A stretch of DNA of 20,842 nt. Source: Basidiobolus ranarum (lineage: Eukaryota > Basidiobolomycota > Basidiobolomycetes > Basidiobolales). The DNA is taken from positions 1 through 20,842 of the forward strand of contig JASJQH010000220.1 of assembly GCA_040143965.1 (NCBI GenBank), in the 5' to 3' direction. Shown piece after piece: positions 1-10,832 of this stretch (the stretch's first letter is position 1; every line of letters begins with the position of its first letter). Both the position numbers and the translations under genes were made by a program. The notes beneath the pieces are model-generated. The model saw only the letters and a program-made list of their open reading frames with translations, was not told the DNA's origin and made no database searches.

Positions 1-2437
1 CGTAACTATTATCAGTAATGTCCAGCCACAGAATGTGCCGTCCGTAAAGAAGGTAATGGTATTTGGGGAAATGATAACAACGGTAGTGTTGCAAACATGG
101 TGTAGCATGGCGACACTATACAATTGCTATGGTCCAACTGAAGTGACTGCTATAATGATGGCAAATCGAATTACGAGTGAGAAAACATCTTGCAATAACA
201 TTGGGAAACCAATTGGATGCAATTCAATCTACATTCTGGATGAAGATTTGCATCCAGTACCACTGGGCGTATGCGGGGAACTTTGTGTCAGTGGTCCGCA
301 ACTTGCCCGAGGCTATCTGAATCGACCAGACCTTACTGCCCAAGCATTCGAGAAGAGTACCTTATGTTCAGGAGAACGACTCTATCGAACTGGTGATCTT
401 GCACGGTTCAATGCTGATGGATCAGTGGAGTTGATTGGTCGCAAAGATAATCAAATCAAACTGCATGGCTTGAGAATCGAGTTGGATGAGATAGAGCATG
501 CGTTATATGAGCACTCTGAGGTGAAAAGAGCTTGTGTATTACCATTACTCTCGAACACAACTCAGATGTCGCTGGTTGCATTTTTGACCTTCAATGGCAT
601 GGGTGATAACGAAACTGCATTAGAAGTACCATTGGGCTCCCAAGCGATATTAGCAGCATCATATATCGATGATCTACAGAATGACATCAGGAATACACTT
701 CCCTCTTATATGATACCCAACGTTTGGTTACCACTCAATAGAATTCCAGTCAATTCTAGTGGAAAGATTGATCGCAATCAGCTTTCTACTTTATACTCAT
801 CACTCAGCTTGGGGCATCTTTTGAGTGTATCAAGTACTACCAATGAAGATGATGACAAAACTTTATCACCGTTGGAGAGAAGTATTCGTAATATTTGGTC
901 TGAGACTCTTAATTTATCCTCAAGTAAGATTAGCATCGACCATTCCTTCTATCAGTTAGGTGGTGATTCTATTTCTGCCATACGAGTGTCATCACTAAGT
1001 AGACAGATCGGAATAGCACTTTCAGTGAGAGAAATCATGCAAAACTCGACTATTCGTTCGCAAGCTCTAGTGGCCACTGTTTTAGAAACTGGCTCTTTAA
1101 AATCACTTCAAGTGAACCAAGAATATGGCCATCTCACTCCAATAATGGCATACTTCCTAGAAACTGCTCAAAAGAATATTCATCACTATAACCAATCTTG
1201 GCTGCTGAAGCTAAAGAATCCCATCACAAGCAAACGGTTGGCCCAGACTATTCCTGCTTTACTGCAGCATCATGAATTACTTCGGAGTCGATTCACCTGT
1301 TCTGAAAATCAATGGAATATGAAAATTCTGGCTGTAGAGGAGGCTGAATTTTATGTTCATCACCGAAGGATCGAATCACTCGATGAACTGAAGGACAATG
1401 TCCATCACCTTCAACGCTCCCTCAACATTCACTCTGGTCCCATCTTCCAGGTCTCCTTGTATGACCTATATGATGGTCAGCAGTTATTGTTTATGACCGC
1501 ACATCATTTTGTCATTGACCTGGTGTCTTGGAGAATACTCTGGGAAGACCTTGAACGACTACTCGAAGGAAAGGAATGTAGCTACAAGTCAATGAGCTTT
1601 GTGCAATGGAGTGCTATGCTTGACGAATACTCCCAAACTTTGGACATGGACATGTGGCCTTCACAACAGGTCATCGCGCCTCTCGTCAATGACCCATCGC
1701 TTTTAGAGCAGAATACGATCGATACCGCCAAATACCTCTCGTTCTCTCTACCACGTTCACAGACGGAGTTACTATTTGATCAGTCTAACTTCCCATTCCA
1801 GACTGAACCTACAGATCTGATGATTGCTTCACTCGTCATTGCATATTGTTCAGCCTTTGACGAGAAGAGTATGGCCATTGGTATTGAGGGACACGGCCGA
1901 GAGCCATGGAGTGAGGAAATCGACATATCAAGAACTGTCGGTTGGTTCACTACCATCCATCCAATTATTGTGGAAGCCTCATTCACTGAAGATCCACTGA
2001 CTATTTTGAAGCGTGTCAAAGATCTGAGAAAACTTATTCCTGGGAATGGACTTATTTACGGACTTCTTCGCCACCTAAGTAGGAATACTGAGAATTCCCT
2101 GAGTCAAGATAATATCCAGATAAGTTTCAACTATGCAGGAAGGTTCCAGCAGCTAGAAAATGAAAACTCTTTCTTCCAACCTGTAAAGGCACCATTCGAT
2201 TTCGATAAATGCAATATGAGTGGAGAGTGGAAGCGGAATCATGTATTCGATATTACGGCAGCTGTACGTAAAAATTGCTTCCAAGCTGGAATCACCTACA
2301 ACTCTGCTCTCCATTCCGAGGATATCGTGTCGCAGTGGCTCACCAAGTGGCAAGAGACTCTCTCAAGTATGATCGACCTATGTGCTCAATTGGATGTTGT
2401 TCAGCATACTCGAAGCGATTTCCCACTACTCAAGCTA
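1..2437 (+). repeat. NRPS module duplication, upstream copy (A end-T-E)
   Basis: This stretch aligns to 4669-7105 at a constant offset of 4668 nt; every landmark I compared showed no net insertion or deletion. Similarity is uneven. Bases 1-195 are clearly diverged. Bases 365-463 are identical to the partner. Bases 1379-1613 show a single mismatch (1557 G versus 6225 A). Similarity stops just after the residues LLKL, where this copy runs on into a condensation domain. Confidence 0.92.
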
Positions 2438-5400
2438 TCCGAATCTCAATTCAATCTGCTCTATACGGAAATCCTTCCAGAAATCGGAGTTGACAACAAT
2501 CTTATTGATGATATTTTGCCTTGCACACACTTACAAGAAGGCCTCATTGTGGGCTTGCTTAGAGATTCAGAGAACTATCATGTACAACAACAATTCGACT
2601 TAGTAGGAGAATGCGACATAGCAAAATTCCAAAGTGCTTGGCAAACCGTAATTCAAAGTCATCCAATTTTGCATTCCATCTTTGTCCAGAATTCGATTAT
2701 GGACAATAGCAACTCCACTTTCTTCCAGGTGGTTGTTAAAGATTACACACCACAGTGGACATATATGAAATGCACTGAGGCTTCAGTTGAAGAAATCACT
2801 TCCACCTATTTGGCCAACGATAAAGCGAGAAGATTTGAACTCGGTCAACCAAATATGAGATTTGCTTTGATAGAAATCGACTGCAACAAACACAGGTATA
2901 TTACCAGTTGGCATCATGCTATTCTGGACGCATCAGCATGGAAATTAGTCTTAGAGGATTTCAATGCTGTTTATCATCAACAAACCCGTCCGAAGACATA
3001 TCCATTCAAGGATTTCGTATCAGAACTACAGAATCGTACGCCAGCTTTTATTGAGGAAGAGAAGGCTCACTGGCAGAACCGTTTTGCGCAAACAAATGTC
3101 GAGGCATTCCCTAAGCTTCTGCTATCAAAGGAATCTGAATCTGCGACGGTTCGAATTACTGGTCGTATGGATATATCTAGTACCGCCTTGCTTCAGTTTG
3201 CACAGCATTCACAGGTGACATCTTTTACTCTAGTTAAAGCTGCATGGGCCTTGCTATTAAGAATGTATACCCAAAGTGAAGACGTCGCCTTCGGTTTCAT
3301 AGTCAATGGAAGGAGTAGTGAACTGGAAGGGGATGCCGCAATTATTGGCCCATGCATCAACACACTCCCATGCCGCATTATTTATGAAGGCAACAGTACA
3401 ATAGGTGAATGGTTACAAGGAGTTCACAAAGACTACAACTCCTCTCTGTCCTATCAACAGAGCAGTTTACGAGATATTCAAAGTTGGACTGGAGGAATAT
3501 CACTTTTCGATACTTTAATCAACTACAAATTGAACTACAATCAGCAATCCAGAGATATTGATATGGCTAAAGAAACATCAAATATGAAAAAACTGGAACT
3601 TGTTTTATTGACAGGAAAAGAAGCAACTGAGGTAAGTCTATGACCAAATTTAATCAGCATGCAGTAACTTACATCTAATCTAAATTTTGCTTAGTATCCA
3701 TTATCATTAAATATCTACGCAGACAAGCATAATGTATCATTTTCCTTGGACGTGAAGAAATATTTGGTGTCTGAGTATTATGCCGAGCAGATCACTAATG
3801 ATTTCACAACTATACTTGAAGGCCTAGTAAGTGCAACATTGGAAGAAAGATTGGACGACTTGTACTGCAAGCTGAGCAAGAGTTACACGCCCGAGACAAC
3901 TACCGTTACAGATAGCTCAAGCGACTTGGATTCCAATACTAAAAGTTATTTATATTTGCATATGATGTTTGAACAAGTAGCGGTGCTTTATCCCAACAAC
4001 ATAGCCATTCAATTTGAAACATCAGAATATGTCACCTACGCTGAACTCAATCAACGTGCCAACCAATTGGCTCACTATTTGATCAATCTCGGAGTTGGTC
4101 CGGAATCAATGGTGCCACTCTGCCTCGACAAGTCAGTCTTCATGATTGTTGCTATCCTGGCTGTTCTTAAAGCTGGTGGTGCTTATGTTCCACTTGATCC
4201 AAACAACCCGTCAGCAAGAAATGACTTCATTATCAAGGAGACAAACGCTCAGATGGTGATTACCATTGCACAATATAAGCAGATGTTTAATGAAGTTGCT
4301 TTGTTACTGATGGATGAAGATATGGAGAGTATTGAATGTAGCCCTACCAACAATCCAGTTGTTAATGAACATACCGAGTCGAATTTATGCTATGTATTGT
4401 ATACCTCTGGTTCCACGGGAACGCCAAAGGGTGTGATGATCGAGCATTATGCAGTAGTGAACCTGTTATTTGGCTTACAAGGTACATGGAATTTGACCAC
4501 ACAAGATGTAGCATTACAATTCGCCAATTATACTTTCGATGCATCGGTATTGGAGATCTTTCCGGCTTTAACATCTGGTGCTCGCCTTGCATTAGCCGAG
4601 AAAGACAACCTACTTACTGATCTGGAGCACTGTATTCGAATGATGGATGTAACTTCAATGTTTTTAACCGTGACCACAATAAGCAATATCCTCCCACAAA
4701 ACATACCGTCAGTGACAAAGGTAATGGTAGGCGCAGAGATGATAACGACAATATTGCTCAAAACGTGGGCACATATGGTTACACTTCATAATGTCTATGG
4801 TCCAACTGAAGCAGCAGTGATGTTTATGGCCAACCCGATCGTGAGTGAGGAAATATCCTGTTCTAATATTGGGAAACCAATTGGATGTAATTCAATCTAC
4901 ATTCTGGACGAAGATATGCACCCAGTACCACTGGGTGTATGCGGTGAACTTTGCGTCAGCGGTCCACAACTTGCCCGAGGCTATCTGAATCGACCAGACC
5001 TTACCGCCCAAGCATTTGAGAAGAGCACCGTGTGTTCAGGAGAACGACTCTATCGAACTGGTGATCTTGCACGGTTCAATGCTGATGGATCAGTGGAGTT
5101 GATTGGTCGCAAAGATAATCAAATCAAACTGAATGGCTTAAGAATCGAATTGGATGAGATAGAGCATGCATTATATGAGCACTCTGAGGTCAAAAGAGCT
5201 TGTGTACTGCCATTAGCCTCTAACACATCTCGGATGTCGTTGGTTGGATTCTTGACTTTCAATAACATGGATGACAATGAAACTACAGTTGAAGTGCTAT
5301 CAGGCTCTAATTTGCTATTCACTACATCGTACATCGATGAGCTGCAGAATATCATGAGGAAAAGACTTCCGTCTTATATGATACCCAACATTTGGTTACC

Positions 5401-7162
5401 GCTCAATAGAATTCCAGTCAATTCCAGTGGGAAGATTGATCGCAAACATCTTTCTACTTTATACTCATCACTTAGTTTGGAAGAACTTTTGAGTGTATCA
5501 GGTACTACCAACGAATATGATGGCACAACCTTAACAGCAGTGGAGAAATGTATTCGCAATATTTGGTCTGAAGTTCTCAACGTACCCCCAAACAGAATTG
5601 CCATCAACGATTCCTTCTATCAGCTAGGCGGCGACTCTATCTCTGCCATACGAGTGTCATCACTAAGTAGACAAATCGGAATATCACTTTCAGTGAAAGA
5701 AATTATTCAAAATTCTACTGTTCGTTTGCAAGCCTCAGTAGCCACTGTTTTAGAAACTGGTTCTATCGAATCACTTCAAGTGGGCCACGAAGATTTTCGT
5801 CTCACGCCGATTATGGCATATTTCCTGGAAACTTCTCAAAACAATATTCACCATTTTAACCAATCTTGGTTGCTGAAGTTAAAGAATCCCATCACAAACA
5901 AACAGTTGGCTCAGACAATTCCTGCTTTACTGCAGCATCATGAATTGCTTCGGAGTCGATTCACCTATTCCGAAAATCAATGGAATATGAAAATCCTGTC
6001 TGTAGATGAAGCCAAGTTTGATGTTCATCACCAAAGGATTGAATCCCTCGATGAACTGAAGGACAATGTCCATCACCTTCAACGCTCCCTCAACATTCAC
6101 TCTGGTCCCATCTTCCAGGTCTCCTTGTATGACCTATATGATGGTCAGCAGTTATTGTTTATGACCGCACATCATTTTGTCATTGACCTGGTGTCTTGGA
6201 GAATACTCTGGGAAGACCTTGAACAACTACTCGAAGGAAAGGAATGTAGCTACAAGTCAATGAGCTTTGTGCAATGGAGTGTCATGCTTGATGACTATTC
6301 TCAAACCTTGGACATGGACATGTGGCCTTCACAACAGGTCATCGCGCCTCTTGTCAATGACCCATCGCTTTTAGAGCAGAATACGATCGATACCGCCAAA
6401 TACCTCTCGTTCTCTCTACCACGTTCACAGACGGAGTTACTATTTGATCAGTCTAACTTCCCATTTCAGACTGAACCTACAGATCTGATGATTGCTTCAC
6501 TCGTCATTGCATATTGTTCAGCCTTTGACGAGAGGAGTATGGCCATTGGTATTGAGGGACACGGCCGAGAACCATGGAGCGACGAAATCGATATATCAAG
6601 AACTGTCGGTTGGTTCACCGTAATTCACCCAATTATAGTAGAAGCCTCATTCACTGAAGATCCACTGACTATTTTGAAGCGTGTCAAAGACCTGAGAAAA
6701 CGTATTCCTAGAAATGGATTTATTTACGGACTTCTTCGCCACCTAAGTAGGAATACTGAGAATTCTCTGAGTCAAGACAATATCCAGATAAGTTTCAACT
6801 ATGCAGGAAGGTTCCAGCAGCTAGAAAATGAAAACTCTTTCTTCCAGCCTGTAAAAGCACCGTTCAATTTTGATAAATGCAATTTGAATGGAGATTTCAA
6901 GCGGATTCATGTATTCGATATCACTGCTGCGCTACGTGAAAATTGCTTCCAAGGTGGAATCACCTATAGTTCCGCTCTACATTCCGAGGATGTCGTGTCG
7001 CGGTGGCTCCACATATGGCAAGAGACTCTCTCCACTATGATTACCCGATGTGCTCAATTTGATGTTGTTGAGGATTCTCGGAGCGACTTGTCTCTACTTA
7101 AACTCGAACCGCACGCAAGGATAACCGAATATATCCAACCTGAAAGCATAGCTGATTGCTGA
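1..7162 (+). CDS. Nonribosomal peptide synthetase, 3' part (A-T-E-C-A-T-E), 5' truncated by window edge
   Basis: One reading frame enters from the left edge (codons from base 2), is interrupted by a 63-nt intron (3632-3694) and ends at tandem stops TGA TAG at 7160; about 2365 residues are visible. Visible order: C-terminal part of an adenylation domain (YGPTE near 127, SSGKIDR near 756-776); carrier domain with LGGDS (Ser codon 968-970); epimerization domain (HHFVIDLVSW from 1502, EGHGRE, RTVGWFT, FNYAGRF); condensation domain (LQEGL near 2530, HHAILDA from 2912) crossing the intron; a complete adenylation domain (YTSGSTGTPKG near 4400, FDASVLEIF, YGPTE, YRTGDL, GRKDNQIKLNGLRIE); carrier (Ser 5636-5638); epimerization domain (HH from 6170). 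The enzyme should activate two residues here, turn both to D form and join them. No thioesterase, reductase or terminal condensation domain follows. AATAAA lies at 7223. The start lies outside the window. Confidence 0.96.
3632..3694 (+). other. Spliceosomal intron in the NRPS gene
   Basis: The donor is GAG|GTAAGT and the acceptor TTTTGCTTAG|TAT. A TCTAATC branch-point-like sequence lies about 20 nt before the acceptor. Removal of 63 nt joins two frames in phase 0, and the joined protein reads ATE-YPLSLNIYADKHNV, a normal end region of a condensation domain. Without splicing the frame stops at TGA within the intron. Confidence 0.93.
4669..7105 (+). repeat. NRPS module duplication, downstream copy (A end-T-E)
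   Basis: This is the partner of 1-2437 at offset 4668. After the shared residues LLKL this copy diverges and ends within 18 codons, whereas the upstream copy continues into a condensation domain. The earlier part of this adenylation domain (about 3950-4668) would pair with sequence left of the window. Confidence 0.92.
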
Positions 7163-7222
7163 TAGATTTCTTCTAAGTTCAATCGCATTAATTTTCATGT
7201 AAACGTTTGTAACTTATTTACA

Positions 7223-7228
7223 AATAAA
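7223..7228 (+). terminator. Polyadenylation signal of the NRPS gene
   Basis: AATAAA lies 61 nt after the stop codon in an AT-rich stretch. Assigned by sequence and position only. Confidence 0.5.
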
Positions 7229-8354
7229 GTCACATCTGCTTACTAATTTTACATTGGCATAATTAAGAGCTATATCGAATATTAATTTTCTTACTTGCTA
7301 GATACCCAAATGTTCCTGGTTGACTATTTCATTAGTGATTTAATACTATTTCACACATCACATAAGCTAATACCAGCAAATGCCAAATTCTGAAATCAGT
7401 CAACAAAAAAGACAAGACGTGTATTTAAGTAATTTATTTACATTGATACCAACAAACCATGTAGCTGAGCAAAACTTTGAAAATCTAGAAAGTGGAAGAG
7501 TTAATATGGAGAACAATACGATGTGGTTGCGTGCGTATATGTGAGCTCAGATTTTTGGCTGTTGCTTATATTCTCGCCATGGATAAGATAGTCCGACTGG
7601 GGCGGCAAAGCAATCATCATTGTATGCTGCAATATATAATCGAAATATGAAGATGAAGACATACCATGTTGTTCAGTGCGGTATAGTGCAAGTCCACAAT
7701 CTGGGCGATATATATAGTATTTTCATAGAAAATCAACATCAGGCCCCCCTAGTATATGTTTCTTCGCTGAAGATTTGTTGCTAGTGAGTGACTGTCTATT
7801 GGATATAGATAGAAATCCCATAATATTGGAATATGTTTTATTTCTAATAAATAAGCCATTTCCAAATTACAAAAAACTATCTACATTTGTACATAAAGTA
7901 CACGACCTTTGCGATTACCTATGAAAGTTGTGTGATTCCCGTACAGAAGATTAACTGGAGCCTTTTAGAGCAGATTGAGCGCAATACACGCCCATTTTGT
8001 GTTCAGAGGGCTCTTACATTTTAAACACTGTTTAAAGCGAAATATCCAAATTTTTACCGAACTTGAAAAGCTTCGTAATTGGAATTGAAAGAGGTTGACA
8101 TTTACAATAGCGTCTGTTATTGTGCTATTTTAAAAGATACTAGTAATTTCATTTTGACAACAAACTGCCTGTTTTGAATTGATATATTGAGATGTCAAAG
8201 TCATAGATTGAGTTGAAGTAGTAAAGTAGGCAAATCTGTTAATCATCTTCAAAACCCACTCTCAAGGTGTGTTCCAGCTCAAATGTTAAACTATGGTAAT
8301 AGAACAAACAGTATCAAAATATCTATAATTAGCGAGATAATGATGCAAACGAAG

Positions 8355-8360
8355 TTTATT
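8355..8360 (-). terminator. Polyadenylation signal of the NmrA-like gene
   Basis: TTTATT on the plus strand is AATAAA on the coding strand, 58 nt beyond the stop codon at 8418. Confidence 0.45.
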
Positions 8361-8417
8361 GTATTTGTTTGGAGACAACACGATTGAATGTTTAGATGGC
8401 AAAGAATCAGGTTTACT

Positions 8418-9362
8418 TTAGTTACTGGATTTTACTCTGCCAACATAATCAGGGTTTTTCATATCATGTGGGCTGACCTTTCTAAATTCTGCGATGTATT
8501 GCTCCAAAGATTTGGGCTTTACGTTGGGATACTTTGAATTTTGAAGATTATGCAATTTACCTACTCCAGATACAAGTGGAAGCATATATTGCTCAGAGAG
8601 GTGAGCATTGGGATCTTGGCTCAACTTTTTCTCAAGCATGGTCTTTAACTCTTCAACAGAACCTAGCATGTCACGCTTCAATTCAACTCCAAGAGCCTTC
8701 TCCAAACGCTCTGCCAGCTCATTTAAGGAGACTTCCTCACCGTGGCATTCAAATCGTTCGCCTACATTGGGATCTAACAGTGCTTCAGCAGTAAATCTAC
8801 CAGTATCTTCCAATGTAGTTATATCAAACTTTGTATTTCCATCGCCCCATATGCGAATAGTATTAGTTTTGAAATCCAAAATTTCGAGATTATCGAATAC
8901 CGCTTCGACAAAGCCACCATTTAGAATATGAGTGATCTTGATGTCACCTTTATTAGCTGATAGATATTCCGCAAACTCACATCTTAGAGCAAGTCCCAAA
9001 GGTGCCAAATTTCCACTCAGCTGAAATAAATCAAGGGCAAAGGTTGAAGGGAAGAAATGCTTGACACTTCCGCTCTCTTTGATGGCCTCTAGTAAATTCT
9101 TTTGTCCATCAATAACCACATCTCTTCCACCTTGCACTACAGATATCACCGCTTTTTGTTCTTTTAAGGCTCGACGAAGCGAGTCAGGTTGAGTTAAGTC
9201 ACCAATAAATGCCTGCACCTTATTTTCCCACTCCTTTGGAAGTTTTTGGATGTCACGCACTAGCACAGAAACCTTCACTTGGTCACCCTTGTTAAGTAAA
9301 GCCTTGACAATATTCTTTCCTAGAGCACCTGTGGCTCCAACTACGAGTACTGGAAGGGACAT
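8418..9362 (-). CDS. NmrA-like / isoflavone-reductase-like NAD(P)-binding oxidoreductase
   Basis: An intronless frame of 314 residues starts at the first ATG (9360-9362). Residues 5-17 hold a dinucleotide-binding loop of GxxGxxG type (G9, G12, G15) right after the first beta strand. An Arg-Asp pair at 36-37 at the end of the second strand suggests preference for NADPH. Residues 102-108 (HFFPSTF) match the PSxF segment typical of the NmrA/PCBER branch of atypical short-chain dehydrogenases. Length and layout agree with that family, whose members are either reductases of small aromatic substrates or NAD(P)-sensing regulators. Which applies cannot be read from the sequence. The gene is convergent with the NRPS, so a tailoring role in the same pathway is possible but only positional. 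A TATA-like box lies 70 nt upstream. No damage is visible. Confidence 0.9.
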   Translation of the reverse strand: MSLPVLVVGATGALGKNIVKALLNKGDQVKVSVLVRDIQKLPKEWENKVQAFIGDLTQPDSLRRALKEQKAVISVVQGGRDVVIDGQKNLLEAIKESGSVKHFFPSTFALDLFQLSGNLAPLGLALRCEFAEYLSANKGDIKITHILNGGFVEAVFDNLEILDFKTNTIRIWGDGNTKFDITTLEDTGRFTAEALLDPNVGERFECHGEEVSLNELAERLEKALGVELKRDMLGSVEELKTMLEKKLSQDPNAHLSEQYMLPLVSGVGKLHNLQNSKYPNVKPKSLEQYIAEFRKVSPHDMKNPDYVGRVKSSN

Positions 9363-9431
9363 ATTAAATGAAGAGAAGATTCAGAGTAATTGATGATATG
9401 GATGTTGATATGTTAATGAAACGAAGCTTTC

Positions 9432-9439
9432 TACTTATA
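9432..9439 (-). promoter_or_regulatory. TATA-like box of the NmrA-like gene
   Basis: TATAAGTA on the minus strand, 70 nt before the ATG at 9362. Position fits a core promoter; no other support. Confidence 0.4.
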
Positions 9440-10191
9440 GTTTTGCTAATAAGCGACCATACGTAACAAAATGGTAGAGACAAGAGACCTCGGCAAGTAA
9501 GAGCTAACATTCGGGCCGAATGGCGGTTATACAATCAAGATATTATAAGGTTTGACTACATATCTAATGAATCGTGGTTGTATTTCTTATACAGTAAGTT
9601 GAATATTACCATTTTTGATTTTCTTAGTAATGTCAAGAAATACCTGCTAAGGTTGCCACCAAAGTAACTAGCCCACGTAGTAATATATTTAGGCTAGTCT
9701 GTATTGAAGAAATGTGGCCATATCTATATAAGCGAATATAAGGTACACAAAGCAAATAATTTGTCAGCCAAACATATAGAAAATCTCTTATTATGGTATC
9801 ATCTGATGATCGTGTTGGCGGGTTATGGACTCCGTGATGTCATGGATATTAGTCACTCAGAGTTCGTATCCAACTACATGTACCTAACTAGCGGTATCGC
9901 AATCAAGTACACATTCCCCTTGTTACTAGCACTTCGTGTGACATCTTAAATAGTACCTGACACAACAATCAAAGCAATTTCCAACAGTAGATGGTAATGG
10001 CGATGCTGAATAATCAATATATAAGACTACTGACTCATATTCAGCCGCGAAACTTATTATTTTCTTATATTACCTGAATGTGAAGATATCTGGTGTGTAA
10101 CAAAGGCTTATGTTTCTTCAATCATTTAGGAGCAATTATTTTCACTTCTAGGATCATTGTTTTGCATACAGCGTTGGAATTTCTTTGATTA

Positions 10192-10538
10192 TTAATTAGT
10201 CAGCTGGAAGCATTCTGGGAACTCAATCATTGAATAAATGTGAAATAATTCCCATAATTTGCCGGTAGTTAGCAGAAGTGATACTGCTAGAGTATCTTCT
10301 AAACTTGGATAGTCTGCTCCATATTTTAATACCATGGATCTTATATAGCTGAGATAACACCATATATAAGCTATTGAGGGACTAGGATATCTATGTATCA
10401 AAATAGGTGTCAGAGGGGGAAATGATTATAGGCTTGCTTTAGCGTTAAAGCATTCAATTCTAAAATTTGTAATTGATCATTATATGCATCAACAGGGAAA
10501 GGGAATTCAATGTAAGTGTATGAGATGAATGTCATCAT
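10192..10538 (-). pseudogene. Frameshifted protein remnant, possibly of a fungal transcription factor
   Basis: Two overlapping minus-strand frames read as one protein if a single base is missing. Frame A runs from ATG 10538 to TGA 10410 (42 residues, ending AYNHFPL). Frame B is open from 10425 to 10192 and includes TPILIHRYPSPS and YGADYPSLEDTLAVSLLL. The switch falls at a run of five C on the coding strand; a sixth C would join the frames. The pattern 'aromatic-x-H-F ... PILxHR ... PSLEDTLAVSLLL' weakly recalls the middle homology region of fungal Zn2Cys6 regulators. No zinc cluster is seen upstream. A TATTAG acceptor-like site before 10544 could begin an exon. It could also be a chance pairing of two open stretches, or an assembly error in a homopolymer. 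Confidence 0.35.
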
Positions 10539-10792
10539 GGATTTAAGCTAATACTATGCCTTCAGTAAAGAATTAACAGTGAATGCAATGATTTTCACCT
10601 CAATCACTTTAACCTTTATTAGCAACTCTACACTGCTTTAAGTCCCTTCCTCCCTCTCTTGTATGATCTCTATGGTAGGATCTATAGACATTTATATTGA
10701 ATTTGGGTACTTTGATTTTACTTAGAGGTCGATAGATAGAAAGAGCAAGTATTGCTGAAGTCATAATCAATTATCTACAATTACCCAGTCAT

Positions 10793-10832
10793 ATAAGAAT
10801 ATAATGAATACATGTGTTCATTATATTCTTAT
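10793..10832. repeat. 40-bp near-perfect palindrome
   Basis: The left arm ATAAGAATATAATGAA (10793-10808) is the exact reverse complement of 10817-10832. The centre is T-ACATGT-G, where ACATGT is itself palindromic, so only the pair 10809/10816 fails to match. The arms do not extend further. It is not beside a recognisable gene end. Confidence 0.95.

Larger units (their letters stand above)
7163..8417. other. Intergenic region between convergent NRPS and reductase genes
   Basis: AATAAA at 7223-7228 (+) suits the NRPS 3' end, and TTTATT at 8355-8360 (AATAAA on the minus strand) suits the reductase. The rest is AT-rich with no long frame. One weak candidate, a two-exon minus-strand frame at 7501-7739, is discussed in the findings. 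I see no RNA gene or transposon. Confidence 0.6.

Noticed and set aside
1-7162. Reading the window as bacterial because of the NRPS style
   Set aside because: The intron, the polyadenylation signals, ubiquitin, KH and AN1 genes and a polymerase III tRNA are all eukaryotic.
7981-8120. Minus-strand CxxC-containing stretch (CLKCKSPLNTKWAC) as a zinc cluster
   Set aside because: The cysteine spacing does not fit Zn2Cys6, the first half of the motif is absent, and the frame is short.
8534-8931. Plus-strand frames of 86 and 107 residues
   Set aside because: Both are antisense to the intact NmrA-like gene and show no motif.
9704-9949. 81-residue plus-strand frame
   Set aside because: It begins at TTG with no useful upstream ATG, has no motif and no promoter signs; the region is decayed.
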